DNA of 64,000 nt from Prunus persica (Eukaryota > Streptophyta > Magnoliopsida > Rosales > Rosaceae): assembly GCF_000346465.2 (NCBI RefSeq), contig NC_034009.1, positions 18,619,606 through 18,683,605 on the forward strand. The letters run 5' to 3'. The notes below the pieces were generated by a model. That model saw only the letters and a list, made by a program, of their open reading frames with translations. It ran no database searches and was not told where the DNA came from. Position numbers and translations under genes: made by a program. Positions within the stretch are counted from its first letter, which is position 1, and every line of letters begins with the position of its first letter. Shown piece by piece: positions 10,936-22,627 of this stretch.

Positions 10936-13900
10936 TACAGAAATTAATGATGATGACAGTATACTTGTGACAATTTCTTTCGTCTCTGTGCTCTAGCAAT
11001 TTTTTCAGCAGCAGCCCTTTTTTTTCTTTCTTTTTTTTTTTTTTTTTTGCCCTCTTTGCTATTGTGCTTTTTATAGGCTAGATGTGAGAGACCTCTTTAG
11101 TGTAGGATGCTTCATTCAAATATTGAATAATCAGCCCCACAAAAATAAGAGCAACCAACTTCTCTTGAGAGATTTCATTAGTTGGTCAGACTCCCATCTT
11201 TTTTGAACTCTTTTCCGATACATGGTTTATCAAATTGTGTTTTATCTCTACCCTTAATTTGAGGCTTGCTGGATGTGTCACATAACCAAAGCCCATTTGA
11301 CTTCTATGTTGTTTCAATGCATATGGGTATCAAAGTTGTGCGATTTATCCAATCCGACGTTTGAATTTTTTGTGAATTTTTTTTATTTCAATAGTTCCAC
11401 AACATATCCAAAATTGGAGGCGACACCAAGATGGTCATGGGCGGTAATGTTGGGATGATTCGACCGTGAGGCTGAGTGGGTGATGAGCATTAAATCCGAC
11501 CGTGAGGCCAAATGGGTGGCGGCTGCAAGAACCGACGGTAAAGCTGTGCGGCTGCAAAGTCATGGCAGCCACAAGATTGTGAGTTTGCAAGGGTGCTCCA
11601 ACTGCATTGGCATGTGGCTGAGTTGTAGGCTCAACGGTTGGACCCAGTGCGGCGGTCGTGCTCATAGCCATGGGGTCGATAGGTGGTGATGTCGTCCTGG
11701 CCTTGGGGCAATGTGGTGGAACAATGCATATAGCCACGAACTCGTGAGGTGGAGCTGTGGTCTCGATAGTGAGGCCACGAGAAGCATCGCTTGGGCCTAT
11801 CGCAAATTGAGTCGTCGCACTGGCCCTGCTTCTTGTTTTCGTGCTTCCAATCATGGTTGTTTGGAAGGCTTCGATTGAGCAATGAGTAGGAGGAAACGGA
11901 TTATTTTGATTCAAGAGCACGCGTTGAATATAACTCGTGCTCTCAATGAAAGCACCAAATATGATTGAGCAAAATCCTGCACAAGGAATATTCGCAGGTT
12001 GATTCCTCGATCTTTGATCTTCCTTCTCTCTCTTCCTTGATCCATACGAAATAAATTTGAGTAAATAGACCACACCGAGGAGGGTGTTGGACAGTGGTGG
12101 ACCCAGGAATTTTCTTTGGAAGGGGCAACATTTAGAAGGTTAAAAGCTCAAAAGAAATACTTGAATTATTCAAAAGAGGATTTAGGGTTTATGGTTATAC
12201 AAAGATAACCAAATTAGAAAACAAAAATAATATCTCTAAAAAAACAACAATATTAAAATACATATTATAAAATATATAAAAAACTACAACAAAAAAAAAA
12301 TACATTCAAACTTGGAGGAGAGGGATGGATCTGCAGCAACACTCAAGAGCACGCAAAGCTTCGTGAAGAATCAAGACTTCAACGCAAGGCATCCCTTGGT
12401 TTATTTAATTCCAACTTGGACTCCAAGACCATGCTCTTCCATTCTGTGGAAATAAGGCTTCAAGTTTGCTCTTAGAATTTTATTTTATTTTATTTTTTTG
12501 CCTTGCCAAAACAACGTCGTTTGGCCGGGACTTAAAAACAAAACACGCACTAACAAAGAACATAAGAAGTCGTTGGGTTACTGAGGCATTTCTTCGAACA
12601 GGTGGTGGGCACGTCCAAGGTAGAGCTAAGGGGCAAACTCCGGTGACTTCAAAGCTTTTTCTTGTGCGCCTTTGTGGATTGGCTAGTGGTGTTGGCCAAA
12701 GGCCCTTGTATGCCTAAGTTCGATTAGATCTTGATAAAGATATGACAATAGCTAAAGTGGATGGAGTTTTCTCTTACGGGAAGAGTTGGATGGCCGGAGC
12801 CGTGTGTGGTGGCCGGAACCATGTGGGAGAGAGGGGAGAGAGAGTGGCGGCAAGAGAGAGTTTTAGGGTTCAAAAAGAATTACCTTGAATGCCTTGTGTA
12901 GCTATGTATTTATAGGCTCTTTGTATGCTATGGTCCTTATTTGGTTAGGATTATTCTTTCCCAAAAAGATGATAGGAATTAATCCAAGTGATTTGGTGAA
13001 AATTGGTTCCTTGATGTTAGGAGATATTCCTATCTTAAATCAAAGATAATTCCCCTATTTAATTAGGATTTAATTAGGATTTAATTAGGGTAATTAGTTT
13101 ACCTAAGGAATATTCTTTTTCCACATGTCGTCTTCTTATTGGCCAGCGAAATATGTGTTCCTACAGTAATCCAATGATTCCCCATCTATATTAATTCATC
13201 TATATGAGTGAATGTAGATCAATAATTCCCCATGTTTTTACTATAACTCGTACGTGGGAGGTGTATACAAAAACTATTTTTTGGAATGAAGGGTATGAAT
13301 AGGTCTTTTAAGTTGCATCATGCTTGACAAATCTTTAAAAATTGCCAAAAGTGGAACGACCAATTTGAATGCATTTTTATTTTATGTTGTTATATGCATT
13401 TTAATTTGATGTTGTTGTACTCGTTTTCAATTTAAGTGAAATTATATTATGTTTTGGAATTCCAATTTGTTTAGGTTATAATGTTCAGAAAATTAAATCA
13501 TGAATGTTTAAATAAAATACCGTCAAGAAAAATTAACCACAAAAGAATTAGTGGTTAACCATTCTTAAATATTTAATAAAACTGAGAGGTTGGAGGAAAC
13601 CTGTTTGAGTCCAAACAATATATTTGGAGGGAAAAATTTGAGTTTAGCCCCATTTAGGTTGGAGATGGTCTTAGGAGTTTTATTTGGATTAGAATTTTAA
13701 TGGATTATAAAGGGATTTAAATCACAAGTTTTCCTTTTTGTATAATTACCTTAATAACCATTTTTTAGTCCCAAAAAACCATGGCCGCTCTCTCCTTCTG
13801 CGAGTCCCAAAGACAAACTCCATAGAGGGAGGAGGAGGAAGAAGCGTCATTACTCCTTCTCCCCTCTTCTATCCTTGCCTTTTCTTTTTAGGCTAGTTAA

Positions 13901-14620
13901 TAAGTCCATTGGGATGTTTTGAATAAGAAGCCCGTTGTGGTGATTTTTTTCTGAGCTATGCTTATCTTGAAGTTCTTCGTCACCCCTTTTAGGCATTCTC
14001 AAAGGGGCTACATCATCTTCAACGAAGGTTGCTGTAAATAACTCAATTGTTCCTTGTCAAGGTAGTTGTTTTCATTTATTTGTTCGCTCTTACGCGCAGG
14101 TAGTTCGATGAAAATCATGTTTTTCCCAGATTTGTTAAGGATGCGGTGGTGGGTGTGGCCGGTATAGTGCTTCTTCAGGTGGTGGTGGTAGTGTTCGTTT
14201 AGGCTCATGGATTGCTTTAGGGTTTCGATTATGTTGGGTATGTGGGCTTTGTTTGGGTTTATGGTTCATTGTGGTGATGTGGGCTAATAGTTTTAATGCG
14301 GCTTTTGTCCGTTTTAGTTTTGTTTTTAATATGTTAATTTGTTGCCTTCTTGAGATTGATACTTTAGATGTCATGTTTATGTATTTGATTGTACTGTTGA
14401 AGTTTATCTAATGAAAATTTATACTTGATGGGAAAAAAAATGACATGATTTAGACGCAAATAGTTTTTGAATTTTTCAAAAGTCCTCAAACAAATCAATC
14501 AATTTGAACTCAATCATCTCGTCCACATATCAATTTGGTCAAATTGGTCGCATGTCATCATATTACAAACTTTAGAGGGGTATAGCGAAGCCAGGCCATT
14601 ATAAAGACAAGCAACCCTTA

Positions 14621-15103
14621 GGCCCTGTTTGATTCACGGAATGAATTAAAGGGAAATCATTTCCCATGTCATTTCCCAAGGAATGGAAAATGGAAGATTC
14701 CTTTTCCACGTTTGGTAATGCAGGGAAAGTAACTGGGAGATACCATTTTGTTTCTTTTCCTATGTTTGTTTTGAGTAGGAATGGAAAACAAAGCTTGTAT
14801 AAATTTTCAATTATACCTATACTAAATCAAATAAAAAAAAGAATGCATTTAATGATATATTGTAATTCTAAATTGTTAATGGGGACAAAATGGTCATGAA
14901 AAATGTGTATTTAATGTTAGCTCATTTTTCCAAACTTTCCCATGAGGAGGGAAAATAAAACTCAAGTTGGAAGGATGGCTTCACATTCCCCCCTACTTTC
15001 CCAGGGGCCACACAACGATTTCCTATGTCTGGACTTACCAAACATGAAAAAAGCAATTTATTTCTCATCCCCAAGTTTCCTTTTCCATAAACCAAACGGG
15101 GCC
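14621..15103. mobile_element. Tourist/PIF-Harbinger-type MITE, 483 bp
   Basis: The ends are inverted: GGCCCTGTTTGATT at the left and AACCAAACGGGGCC at the right. The element is flanked on both sides by TTA (14618-14620 and 15104-15106), the target duplication of PIF/Harbinger elements. There is no coding capacity. MULE copy A starts 17 bp to its right. Confidence 0.85.
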
Positions 15104-15111
15104 TTATAACA

Positions 15112-15120
15112 ATAGCAAAT
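15112..15120. repeat. 9-bp target-site duplication, left of MULE copy A
   Basis: ATAGCAAAT recurs at 34029-34037 immediately outside the other end of the element. Nine bp is the characteristic target duplication length of Mutator-superfamily insertions. Confidence 0.9.
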
Positions 15121-15128
15121 GGGAGCTT

Positions 15129-15156
15129 CTATAGTGAGTGAAAAGTTATAAGGGGT
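15129..15156 (+). repeat. Terminal inverted repeat, transposase side, copy A
   Basis: It begins CTATAGTGAGTG and ends AAGTTATAAGGGGT, and is inverted at 33993-34020 with two mismatches. The outermost eight bases (15121-15128, GGGAGCTT) do not match the other end. Confidence 0.9.
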
Positions 15157-15180
15157 GTTTTTGAGGGGTATGTAAGAGCC

Positions 15181-15197
15181 GTTGGATTTCATCCAAC
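15181..15197. promoter_or_regulatory. Subterminal hairpin, copy A
   Basis: GTTGGAT-TTC-ATCCAAC forms a perfect 7-bp stem with a 3-nt loop, 60 bp from the element end. The same hairpin with 9-bp arms occurs in copy B at 63742-63762. Confidence 0.5.
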
Positions 15198-16235
15198 AGT
15201 GAGTTTTTAAAAGAAGGTGCATGTAGAATCGGGTTGAAATCTAACCCATTAGAAACCCAACTTCAGTTGAAGATCTTTCCCTCTTTCCCTCTCTATGAAA
15301 AAATCAAGAACACAATCCTTTCTTTTTGAATGTAAAGCAAACCCACAATTAGAAGGATCCAAAGCTCCCAAACCCTATAGTCACTCCATTGTCATCAGCT
15401 CCTTGGGAGGCCTGCGATCTATGGTATCCTCGGTATTACGATTAATGGCTCTTACCTAGCTGTTGCCCTATTTTGATTCTATGGCTCAAGTGAAAACCCC
15501 TTCTGTTTTTCATTCAGCAGACAAGATTCCAGATGAAAGCAAAGTATCATATCTTTTTTTGTAGCTAGACGCAGCAGCAGCAGTTGTTCCTCGATTTTAG
15601 TAGAGATGGAGTCTCAAATACCAAAGAGTCTTCTCTAATGTCCACCACATTCTCTCAAGCTGACTGACTTCGGAGCTCCTGATTGATTTTGGGAGGTAAG
15701 TTCACTTGCTAGATTGATTTTATTGGGTTTGGTTTATTTTTTGTGAGGGTGGGAAATTCGTCATTTGTGGCATCAATAATGCGTCATTTGTGGAATCAAT
15801 AATGTGTCATTTCCTTATGAATATTCAATATACTTAGTTGATTGTTTTTGGTGGGGGTGGAAAATTATGAAATGTAGGTAAAAGATCCTAAACTTAGGCT
15901 TAATGACATTAGGAGTAAGCATTTGGAGAGGATATTGGGTGAAGTTTTGTAATTGGTGGTTTGAATTACATTTGTGTTCTTAGTTGAACATGTTGGTTCT
16001 AATTTTATTTTTTCCAGATTATTTCACAAGAGATGACGTAACTATTATTAAATTTTGCTTGCGTTTTGTGTAATCGGAATCCAACAAGTTAGGCTATGCG
16101 TGTTTTGTGTCAATTTGGGCAATGTTTTGTGTAAGTGGAATGCATTGATATGTTGTGATGCAGTAATGACTGATTAATGAATTAATATTTGCTATGCAGT
16201 AATATAGAAGTGGATCAATAATATACGTAGATAAA

Positions 16236-18512
16236 ATGTCTGGGGGCTCAGAGAGTGATGACTGTGTAACAGCTAATGGGAGGGTTTATATTCCTGAAGT
16301 AAGAAATGAGGAAACACCAGCAGTTGGGATGAAGTTCGACTCGCTTGACCTCGTTTACAATTTCTATAATAGATATGCATTCTTGGCTGGCTTTGGTATT
16401 CGACTTCATTCAAGCTTTTGGGGGGAAAATAAGAAAGAGATTTTGAGGAAAGAATTTGTATGTTGCAAACAAGGTGTATACAGGAGAGATGAAACTCAGG
16501 AGAGAAAAAGACAATGGGGAATAAGTAGATGCAATTGCAAAGCTAAGATTGTGGTTGTGAAGACAAATGGGAGCAAGAAGTATACCATCTCTCTTTTTGC
16601 AGAGGGACACAATCATAAGATGACACCCTCAGAAAGAATGCATTTATTGAGATCACACCGTCATATTTCAAATTCTACAAAAGTATTCACAAAACAGTTG
16701 GGTTCAGTTAATATTCTCATTCATCAGAAGGTAAGTATTTTCGAGGTGCAATCTGGAGGAATGGATAAAATCGGTTTTATCAAAAAAGATATCTACAATC
16801 TTGAATGTAGTGTGAATGGGAAGCTAAGGAATCACGATGTTGAACTAGTGATCGAGTATTTTATGGCTGAACAGAAAAAAAAATGAGGCTTATTATTTCA
16901 AGATTGAGGGAGATGGCCATGACAGGTTTAGTCGATGTTTTTGGGCAGATGCAACTTCTAGACGGGCGTACGGGTTTTATGGAGATGTTGTTGTATTCGA
17001 TACCACATTCAACACGAATCGATACGACTTGACATTTGCACCAATGTTGGGAGTTAATAACCATGGTCAGACAATTGTCTTAGCATGCGCATTTTTGAGC
17101 AAGGAAACGACTGAGTCGTTTATTTGGATGTTTGAGGAGTTTAAGAAAGCCATGCCAGGTGGGGAACCTAAAACGATCATTACAGATCAAGATGCGGCAA
17201 TGACCAAAGCGATTTCAATAGCCTTCCCAACTACATTTCATCGACTTTGCATATGGCACATCACATCAAAGTTCTCTGTTAAGTTACCACATTCTGCTTA
17301 TAAGGAGTATTGGCGTAAATTTCAGAAAGCCATATGGGATACTGACAATAAGGATGAGTTTGATGCAAAATGGAATATTGTGGTTACAAAGGATGGTTTG
17401 ACTGACCATCCTTGGCTAAGTTCAATGTTTGATTTAAGGGAATCTTGAGTTCCAGCCTACGCACGATAATTTTTTGCCGCTGGAATGTCAAGCAGCCAAA
17501 GAGCGGAAGGTTCTCATGGTTTTTTCAAGCAATACATATCAAAGAGAAATTCGTTGATGCATTTCATAATACGATTTGAGAGGGCACTTTCTCATCAACG
17601 TCAAAAAGAGTTAGTTGCTGATCACATAGATGCATTTGAAGTGGCTCAATGTATTCTACCGATGCCAATGAACAAACAAATGGCTACCTTGTACACAAGG
17701 ACAATGTTTCAAAAGTTTGAGCAAGAACTAATACAAAGTACAGCATGTCTCTTAAAGCTCAAAACAGAGGATGCTTCTAAAGTTGTCTTTAACGTGAGCG
17801 GAAGGAAAAATTGGGAAACAAGAGTGTAGCTGCTAAAGATTTGAATTTGTTGGAATTATTTGCAAGCACATCCTAGCATTGTTCAGAAAGGACCAGATTG
17901 AATATATGCCCGATAAATATATTTTGAAGAGGTGGAAGAAAACTGCGAAATCTGGATTGGTGTCAGATGCAAATGGCAACGAAATTAAAGACTCTGCATA
18001 TCCTGGTCTTTTAATAAAGCGGAGTACAATGTCTCGACTTGCTTCAGATGTGGTTGAGGATGCATTAATGAGTGAAGAAGGATGTGAGCTACTATCAGAG
18101 ACTCTAAAAAGTTTGCAGGTGAAGTTGAAGTTGTTGAAGGATGGACCAAGTAATAACGAAGTTGGAGGGTCCAGCTCTCAAACACAATATATGAAAGACC
18201 CTAAGAGAATGAGGTGCAAAGGAAGGTCGAAACGAGTAACGGGAGCAAAGGAAAAGGCAATGAAGTGAGGGATTAGACACTGTCGGGAGTGTGGACACAT
18301 TGGTCATGATAGAAGACAATGCCCAAGAAATTTGAACACACCGTAAGATGCTAACACTATTTATAATAACACCTAAAATTTGAATAGGTAAATGTGCTTG
18401 TGTTTGATGTTTATGCAGGACATCACCGTCAAACAATGACGAATCAACTCCAATAGATCGTAGTGACCCATTATTCGACGAATTTGACATGATGCACGGA
18501 CCAACTGAATGA
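16236..18512 (+). pseudogene. FAR1-type MULE transposase, copy A, disrupted
   Basis: This is homologous throughout to the intact transposase in copy B (60431-62751). Lesions: a one-base insertion in an A-run near 16875-16883 shifts the frame to a TGA; TGG to TGA at 17446-17448; CAA to TAA at about 17467-17469; a deletion of roughly 45 bp near 17826 that removes the first SWIM cysteines; and CGA to TGA at 18266-18268, just before the zinc knuckle. The 3' intron (donor GTAAGA near 18345, acceptor ending near 18418) and the short acidic last exon, ending at 18512, are still recognisable. Upstream, a GTAAGT donor at 15696 and acceptors near 16163 or 16199 suggest a ~0.5-kb 5' UTR intron, also conserved in B. 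No functional transposase can be made. Confidence 0.92.
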
Positions 18513-19189
18513 TTTATGTTTCTATTAAACAAAATCCGGTTGTTATGAAGACTAATGATCAGGTGAAGTTTTCTAGATTCAGTTTTTATTATTATTATTT
18601 TTTTGTTCATGTCCACCGATGAGCTCTTACTATGTCTACTGGTAATTGAAATGAAAATTTGCTTGGTTTCATTCTTGCATGAAATTTGGACATATGTTAA
18701 TTTTACGTCTTCTCCCTATTTAGAAATTTTCATAGACATTTGATAAAGTATCAAATTTTGAGTTACGTGAAGAAGCAATGACTTTTACCATGTAAAATGG
18801 GTAGTTTATGGTGAATTATGTTTTAACAGAGATTCATTGATTATATCACAGGCTAATGCAGTATTTCCAGCAGTCAGCTGTTATTTCCATTACCAGTAAT
18901 GATTTCCAGCAGTACCCACTTTTTCCGAATGTTATTTTCTAGTGTTTTACTGGTTATTAAGATCTGAGCTCGACTGGTTATTAGGGGCACGATTTTGTAA
19001 ACATTTGTAACTGAAGGATACTTGAAGCACTTTGTTGGAACAGAGTGATTAGAAAGCAGCGTGTAAAAAAGTACATTGCAGCTAATCACATTTCGAACGG
19101 TTGGAGAATATTAAAGGGTACACTAACATTTGAACTACTCATAATTCCACACACAAAAGAAAATTTGATTGCAAAACATATTATGTGCT

Positions 19190-19325
19190 CCCTCTTAGCA
19201 ATACCACGATCTCCCCAACCAACTGAACAACGGTAGCCACAATCACTCAGTCGTATTGGTCAGCTTCTTCTTAGCAGGTCTCACATGCTTATGGTCACTC
19301 ATGTCCTCAGTGATATAGACGAAAT
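19190..19325 (-). repeat. Duplicated 3' end of gene Y, copy A
   Basis: The segment resembles the last ~40 codons' end plus 3' flank of gene Y at 19688-19830. Its minus-strand reading ends with a similar HKHVRPAKKK-type basic tail and stop. The same duplicate occurs in copy B at 59666-59790, so it predates the split of the copies. Confidence 0.6.
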
Positions 19326-19730
19326 AAAAATTCAGCAATATTTGGAATTTTATTATATATAAATAAATCATAAACCATTCACTAAACAATGTATAGCACA
19401 TGTTATGTTACTTATGACTCACGTGTCAGTTTTTTGAGAAAAAGTACGCCAGCTCTTTAATGTGAATGGACATGATAATGGGGCTTTACTGATTCCCAAC
19501 TTGCTGTGATATTGACTGCTTATTGAATAATATTTCGATATTTGCAAAATATAATGTTAGACATAAGGAACACATGATGACTTGCAATACATAGTCCCAA
19601 TAATTATATATGAAGCAAATGAAACTGATATTTGTGTTATTTTAAATTAGATAATGACATTAAGGGAATATACTTCTAATTTGTGCAATACCACGATCAC
19701 CCTCAACCAACTGAACAGCGGTAGCCACAA

Positions 19731-20312
19731 TCACTTAGTCGTATCGGTCGGCTTCTTCCGAGCAGCTTTGACGTGCTTATGCTCATTCATGTCACCACCA
19801 TCGTCTAGTATCTCTCTCACAGCATCAGGGGACACATAGTCCCAATTATAACTTGTATGAATAGTTGCCGCAAATGCTCGGAATTTTTCGAATCCTTCGT
19901 TGAATGCCAACTCCAGTTCACTATGGTGCTCTTCTCATCGCATATGGTTCATCAAACAACCTTTAATTTCATCATTCATTACTGTATCCAACTCCTCAGC
20001 TTTCAGCTTCCTTTTATGACTCAACTTCAAGTACTTGTTCTTTTGGGAGAACGCTTTGTTCACTCTAATGTTAAGATCAGCCAAAATGGCATCGTCTTCA
20101 ACACATTTCTCGTGCCATGAATTGATCAGTCTAGAATTATAATCCAGCTTACTACTGACTGCATGTATTGCCTCTAATGGATCATCGGAGTCCCCCTCAC
20201 TCCCAAATGATGTTGAAAAAGGAAGGGGCCGGTGAGTATAATGTGGAAATAGAACCTGCGACTCCAATTTGTCATCTTCGATTGTGTTGTTGGCGCCTGA
20301 AGAGGTTGACAT
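19731..20312 (-). pseudogene. Gene Y (coiled-coil cargo protein), copy A, broken
   Basis: Homologue of the intact copy B gene at 58669-59250. The first 125 codons are open from the methionine at 20312 and closely match B. A TGC codon has become TGA directly after MNHMR. Beyond it the conserved tail (GF-x-KFRAFA, then the acidic DDGGD and basic KH-rich end) is still readable to 19731. The E2F-like site present upstream in B has been lost here by substitutions. It faces the transposase gene tail to tail and gene X head to head, as in B. Confidence 0.85.
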
Positions 20313-20630
20313 GCTTGAATAATCCTATTTGTTTTGGGAGGATGAGGATTGCATATGCAATTTCGTTTGAGAAAGGGAACATAGGTTTATAGACCAACAT
20401 ACCAAAGCTTGTGTGTAGTCAACATATGTACTTTCTTTCAATTTTTAAAAAAAGAGGTGTCATGTTTTCCTTTTCAAGCATGTCAAGCTCACATTCTCCT
20501 TACACCACTGATAGTGGTTTTAAGAAACTCAATGGAAGTGACATCTAGTTAGTGAACTCAACCAAACTAGTTAGGATTAAACTTAGATTGTATCAGACCA
20601 AAAATTAATTTATATATTGTCAACCAAATA

Positions 20631-20645
20631 TTTTTTGGCGGGAAC
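20631..20645 (+). promoter_or_regulatory. E2F-type site upstream of gene X, copy A
   Basis: TTTTTTGGCGGGAAC matches the E2F/DP consensus (TTTSSCGS family). It is repeated at 21172-21186 by the 541-bp duplication and is conserved in copy B at 58335-58348. Confidence 0.6.
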
Positions 20646-20771
20646 CCTTTTATTGGTATACTATCACCCCTTTCATAGAAATTCTCCCTCCACACAAAAC
20701 TCACTCCTCCACCAAATCTGTCTCCATCTACTGAAACTCTCTCCTTCATAGAAACTCACTTCCCCCATAGA

Positions 20772-21089
20772 ATGGATTTACTAACCAAGTTTGATGTGAG
20801 CATAATAAACACCCCTCCAAACAAAGACCACCTTCGAAATGCAAGTGAGTCACCAGACAATCAATGTCACATTCCTAGACAGAATGACCATTTTGTTGGA
20901 AGTTTTGAGTCTGAAAGAGTTCTTGCTTTTTGGAAGGAGAGGCATCTTCAACTTGGTGATGAAATCCAAAGGGCAAGGGCACGTTTGGAATTTGTTGAAG
21001 GCCAAATTGAAGATGACAAAAGGCAGGCCAATCTGGATAGGGCGAAGTTGCAGCGCATGAAGCGTAGACACAAACGAAGTGACATCTAG
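20772..21089 (+). pseudogene. Truncated 5' duplicate of gene X, copy A
   Basis: This is the first ~100 codons of gene X followed by a read-through into the duplicated promoter, where it stops. It arises from the 541-bp tandem duplication. It lacks the conserved C-terminal GF-x-YFRSYA and FDW motifs and is unlikely to function. Confidence 0.85.
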
Positions 21090-21312
21090 TTAGTGAACTC
21101 AACCAAACTAGTTAGGATTAAACTTAGATTGTATCAGACCAAAAATTAATTTATATATTGTCAACCAAATATTTTTTGGCGGGAACCCTTTTATTGGTAT
21201 ACTATCACCCCTTTCATAGAAATTCTCCCTCCACACAAAACTCACTCCTCCACCAAATCTGTCTCCATCTACTGAAACTCTCTCCTTCATAGAAACTCAC
21301 TTCCCCCATAGA

Positions 21313-21798
21313 ATGGATTTACTAACCAAGTTTGATGTGAGCATAATAAACACCCCTCCAAACAAAGACCACCTTCGAAATGCAAGTGAGTCACCAGACA
21401 ATCAATGTCACATTCCTAGACAGAATGACCATTTTGTTGGAAGTTTTGAGTCTGAAAGAGTTCTTGCTTTTTGGAAGGAGAGGCATCTTCAACTTGGTGA
21501 TGAAATCCAAAGGGCAAGGGCACGTTTGGAATTTGTTGAAGGCCAAATTGAAGATGACAAAAGGCAGGCCAATCTGGATAGGGCGAAGTTGCAGCGCATG
21601 AAGCGTAGACACAAACGACTTCGGAGTGTAGCTGTTCAAAAATACAAGAACTCATCTAATGCAGTGGAGTCAAAGAAGCGTGTGATGCAAGCTGGATTCG
21701 ACTACTTCCGATCCTATGCAAAACTCGTCGTACCCGGGTTTGATTGGTCATCTATTACCGTTTCCGACGTTAACAAATATACTCAGCAAGGGAAGTAA
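21313..21798 (+). CDS. Gene X: coiled-coil MULE cargo protein, copy A, intact
   Basis: A 161-residue open frame matches gene X of copy B (57715-58203) along its whole length. A polar N-terminus of ~45 residues precedes a highly charged helix (ERVLAFWKERHLQL onwards, rich in E, R and K) and then the conserved tail GFDYFRSYA and FDWSSI. This is the only cargo gene of copy A without a stop. I recognise no named domain. The tail is shared with gene Y, so the two are distant paralogues. Its TATA box looks weaker than in B (CATAGAAATTC versus CATATAAAATC). Confidence 0.75.
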   Translation: MDLLTKFDVSIINTPPNKDHLRNASESPDNQCHIPRQNDHFVGSFESERVLAFWKERHLQLGDEIQRARARLEFVEGQIEDDKRQANLDRAKLQRMKRRHKRLRSVAVQKYKNSSNAVESKKRVMQAGFDYFRSYAKLVVPGFDWSSITVSDVNKYTQQGK

Positions 21799-22627
21799 CC
21801 ATTTTGGTTCTCGTGTTTGAGCAGAGGCAAATCAGTGGAATTGGAATTTTCGTTAAACTCTGCTTTAAACCTATTTTGATGCTTACTACTATGGAAGATT
21901 TCAACCTTAATATTTTGATGTCTTTAATTACGATAACACAAGATGCAAAGAGCCCATCTACTTTAGTCATATGTTGCTGCCATGTCCATTTTTTTGTGAT
22001 CACGTATCAGATTTGGACATGGTTGCATCATATGCAATGTTGCCTTTATTTATTATATGTTAGGACAAAGTTTATGGAAAAACATTTGTGAGTGCGTTTG
22101 TGACAAGGTTATGGAATTATTATGTACCATTTATATATTATTTTTTGTACTGGTTCATCTCCTACTATTTCTTTCTTTCTTTATATTATATGTTTGTGGA
22201 ATCCCTCTCAAAGTTAACATATACTGTGAAAAAAATGCAGACTGAATATATAATCACTCATATAGACTAGGACAAATATTCACTAATATTTTAAAATTGC
22301 TTGACTTGTGTGAGGTTTTTCAGAAAAAGTATGGCATTATTTTATGTGATTGGACATGATAGAAAATATATTACTGATTCCCAATGCGGCGTCATATGGA
22401 CAACTTATTGAATACCTCTGACGCGTTCAAAACTCTAGGCGCAGTTGCATGTGGACAACTTATTGAATACCTCTGACGTGTTCAAAGCTCTAGGCGTAGT
22501 TGCAATGATGGCTTCAAAGCATGTGCAATTATTATATATGTACATTATTATAACAAAACATATTATTTTACATCCTTATATATGAAAGGAAACTAATTCT
22601 TGTATTATTACAAATTATATAACGAAT

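Larger units (their letters stand above)
10031..14617. other. Gene-poor stretch without recognisable coding sequence
   Basis: I see no supported gene. The stretch contains a strong TATA-like promoter (10349-10358), a 45-bp tandem repeat, poly(T) runs (for example 11019-11048) and AT-rich sequence. An open frame on the minus strand at 12073-11435 is low-complexity and without family resemblance. The first kilobase may be the interior of the CACTA element ending at 9661. Confidence 0.5.
20535..21616 (+). repeat. 541-bp perfect-looking tandem duplication around the gene X promoter
   Basis: Bases 20535-21075 are repeated at 21076-21616. Translations and offsets are identical wherever I compared them (for example 20772 and 21313). 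The unit holds the promoter, E2F-like site and the first ~100 codons of gene X. It is absent from copy B. The junction GAAG shows only one or a few bases of microhomology. Confidence 0.9.

Noticed and set aside
10572..10999. Overlapping ORFs on both strands with 15-residue repeats.
   Set aside because: They result from the 45-bp tandem repeat staying open in several frames.
11435..12073. 212-codon minus-strand ORF.
   Set aside because: Low-complexity T/P/A/H-rich translation with no family resemblance, no clear promoter and a transposon-like neighbourhood.
20850..21102. Minus-strand ORFs opposite gene X (and their duplicates at 21391-21655 and 57858-58122).
   Set aside because: They mirror the conserved plus-sense reading of gene X and have no independent features.
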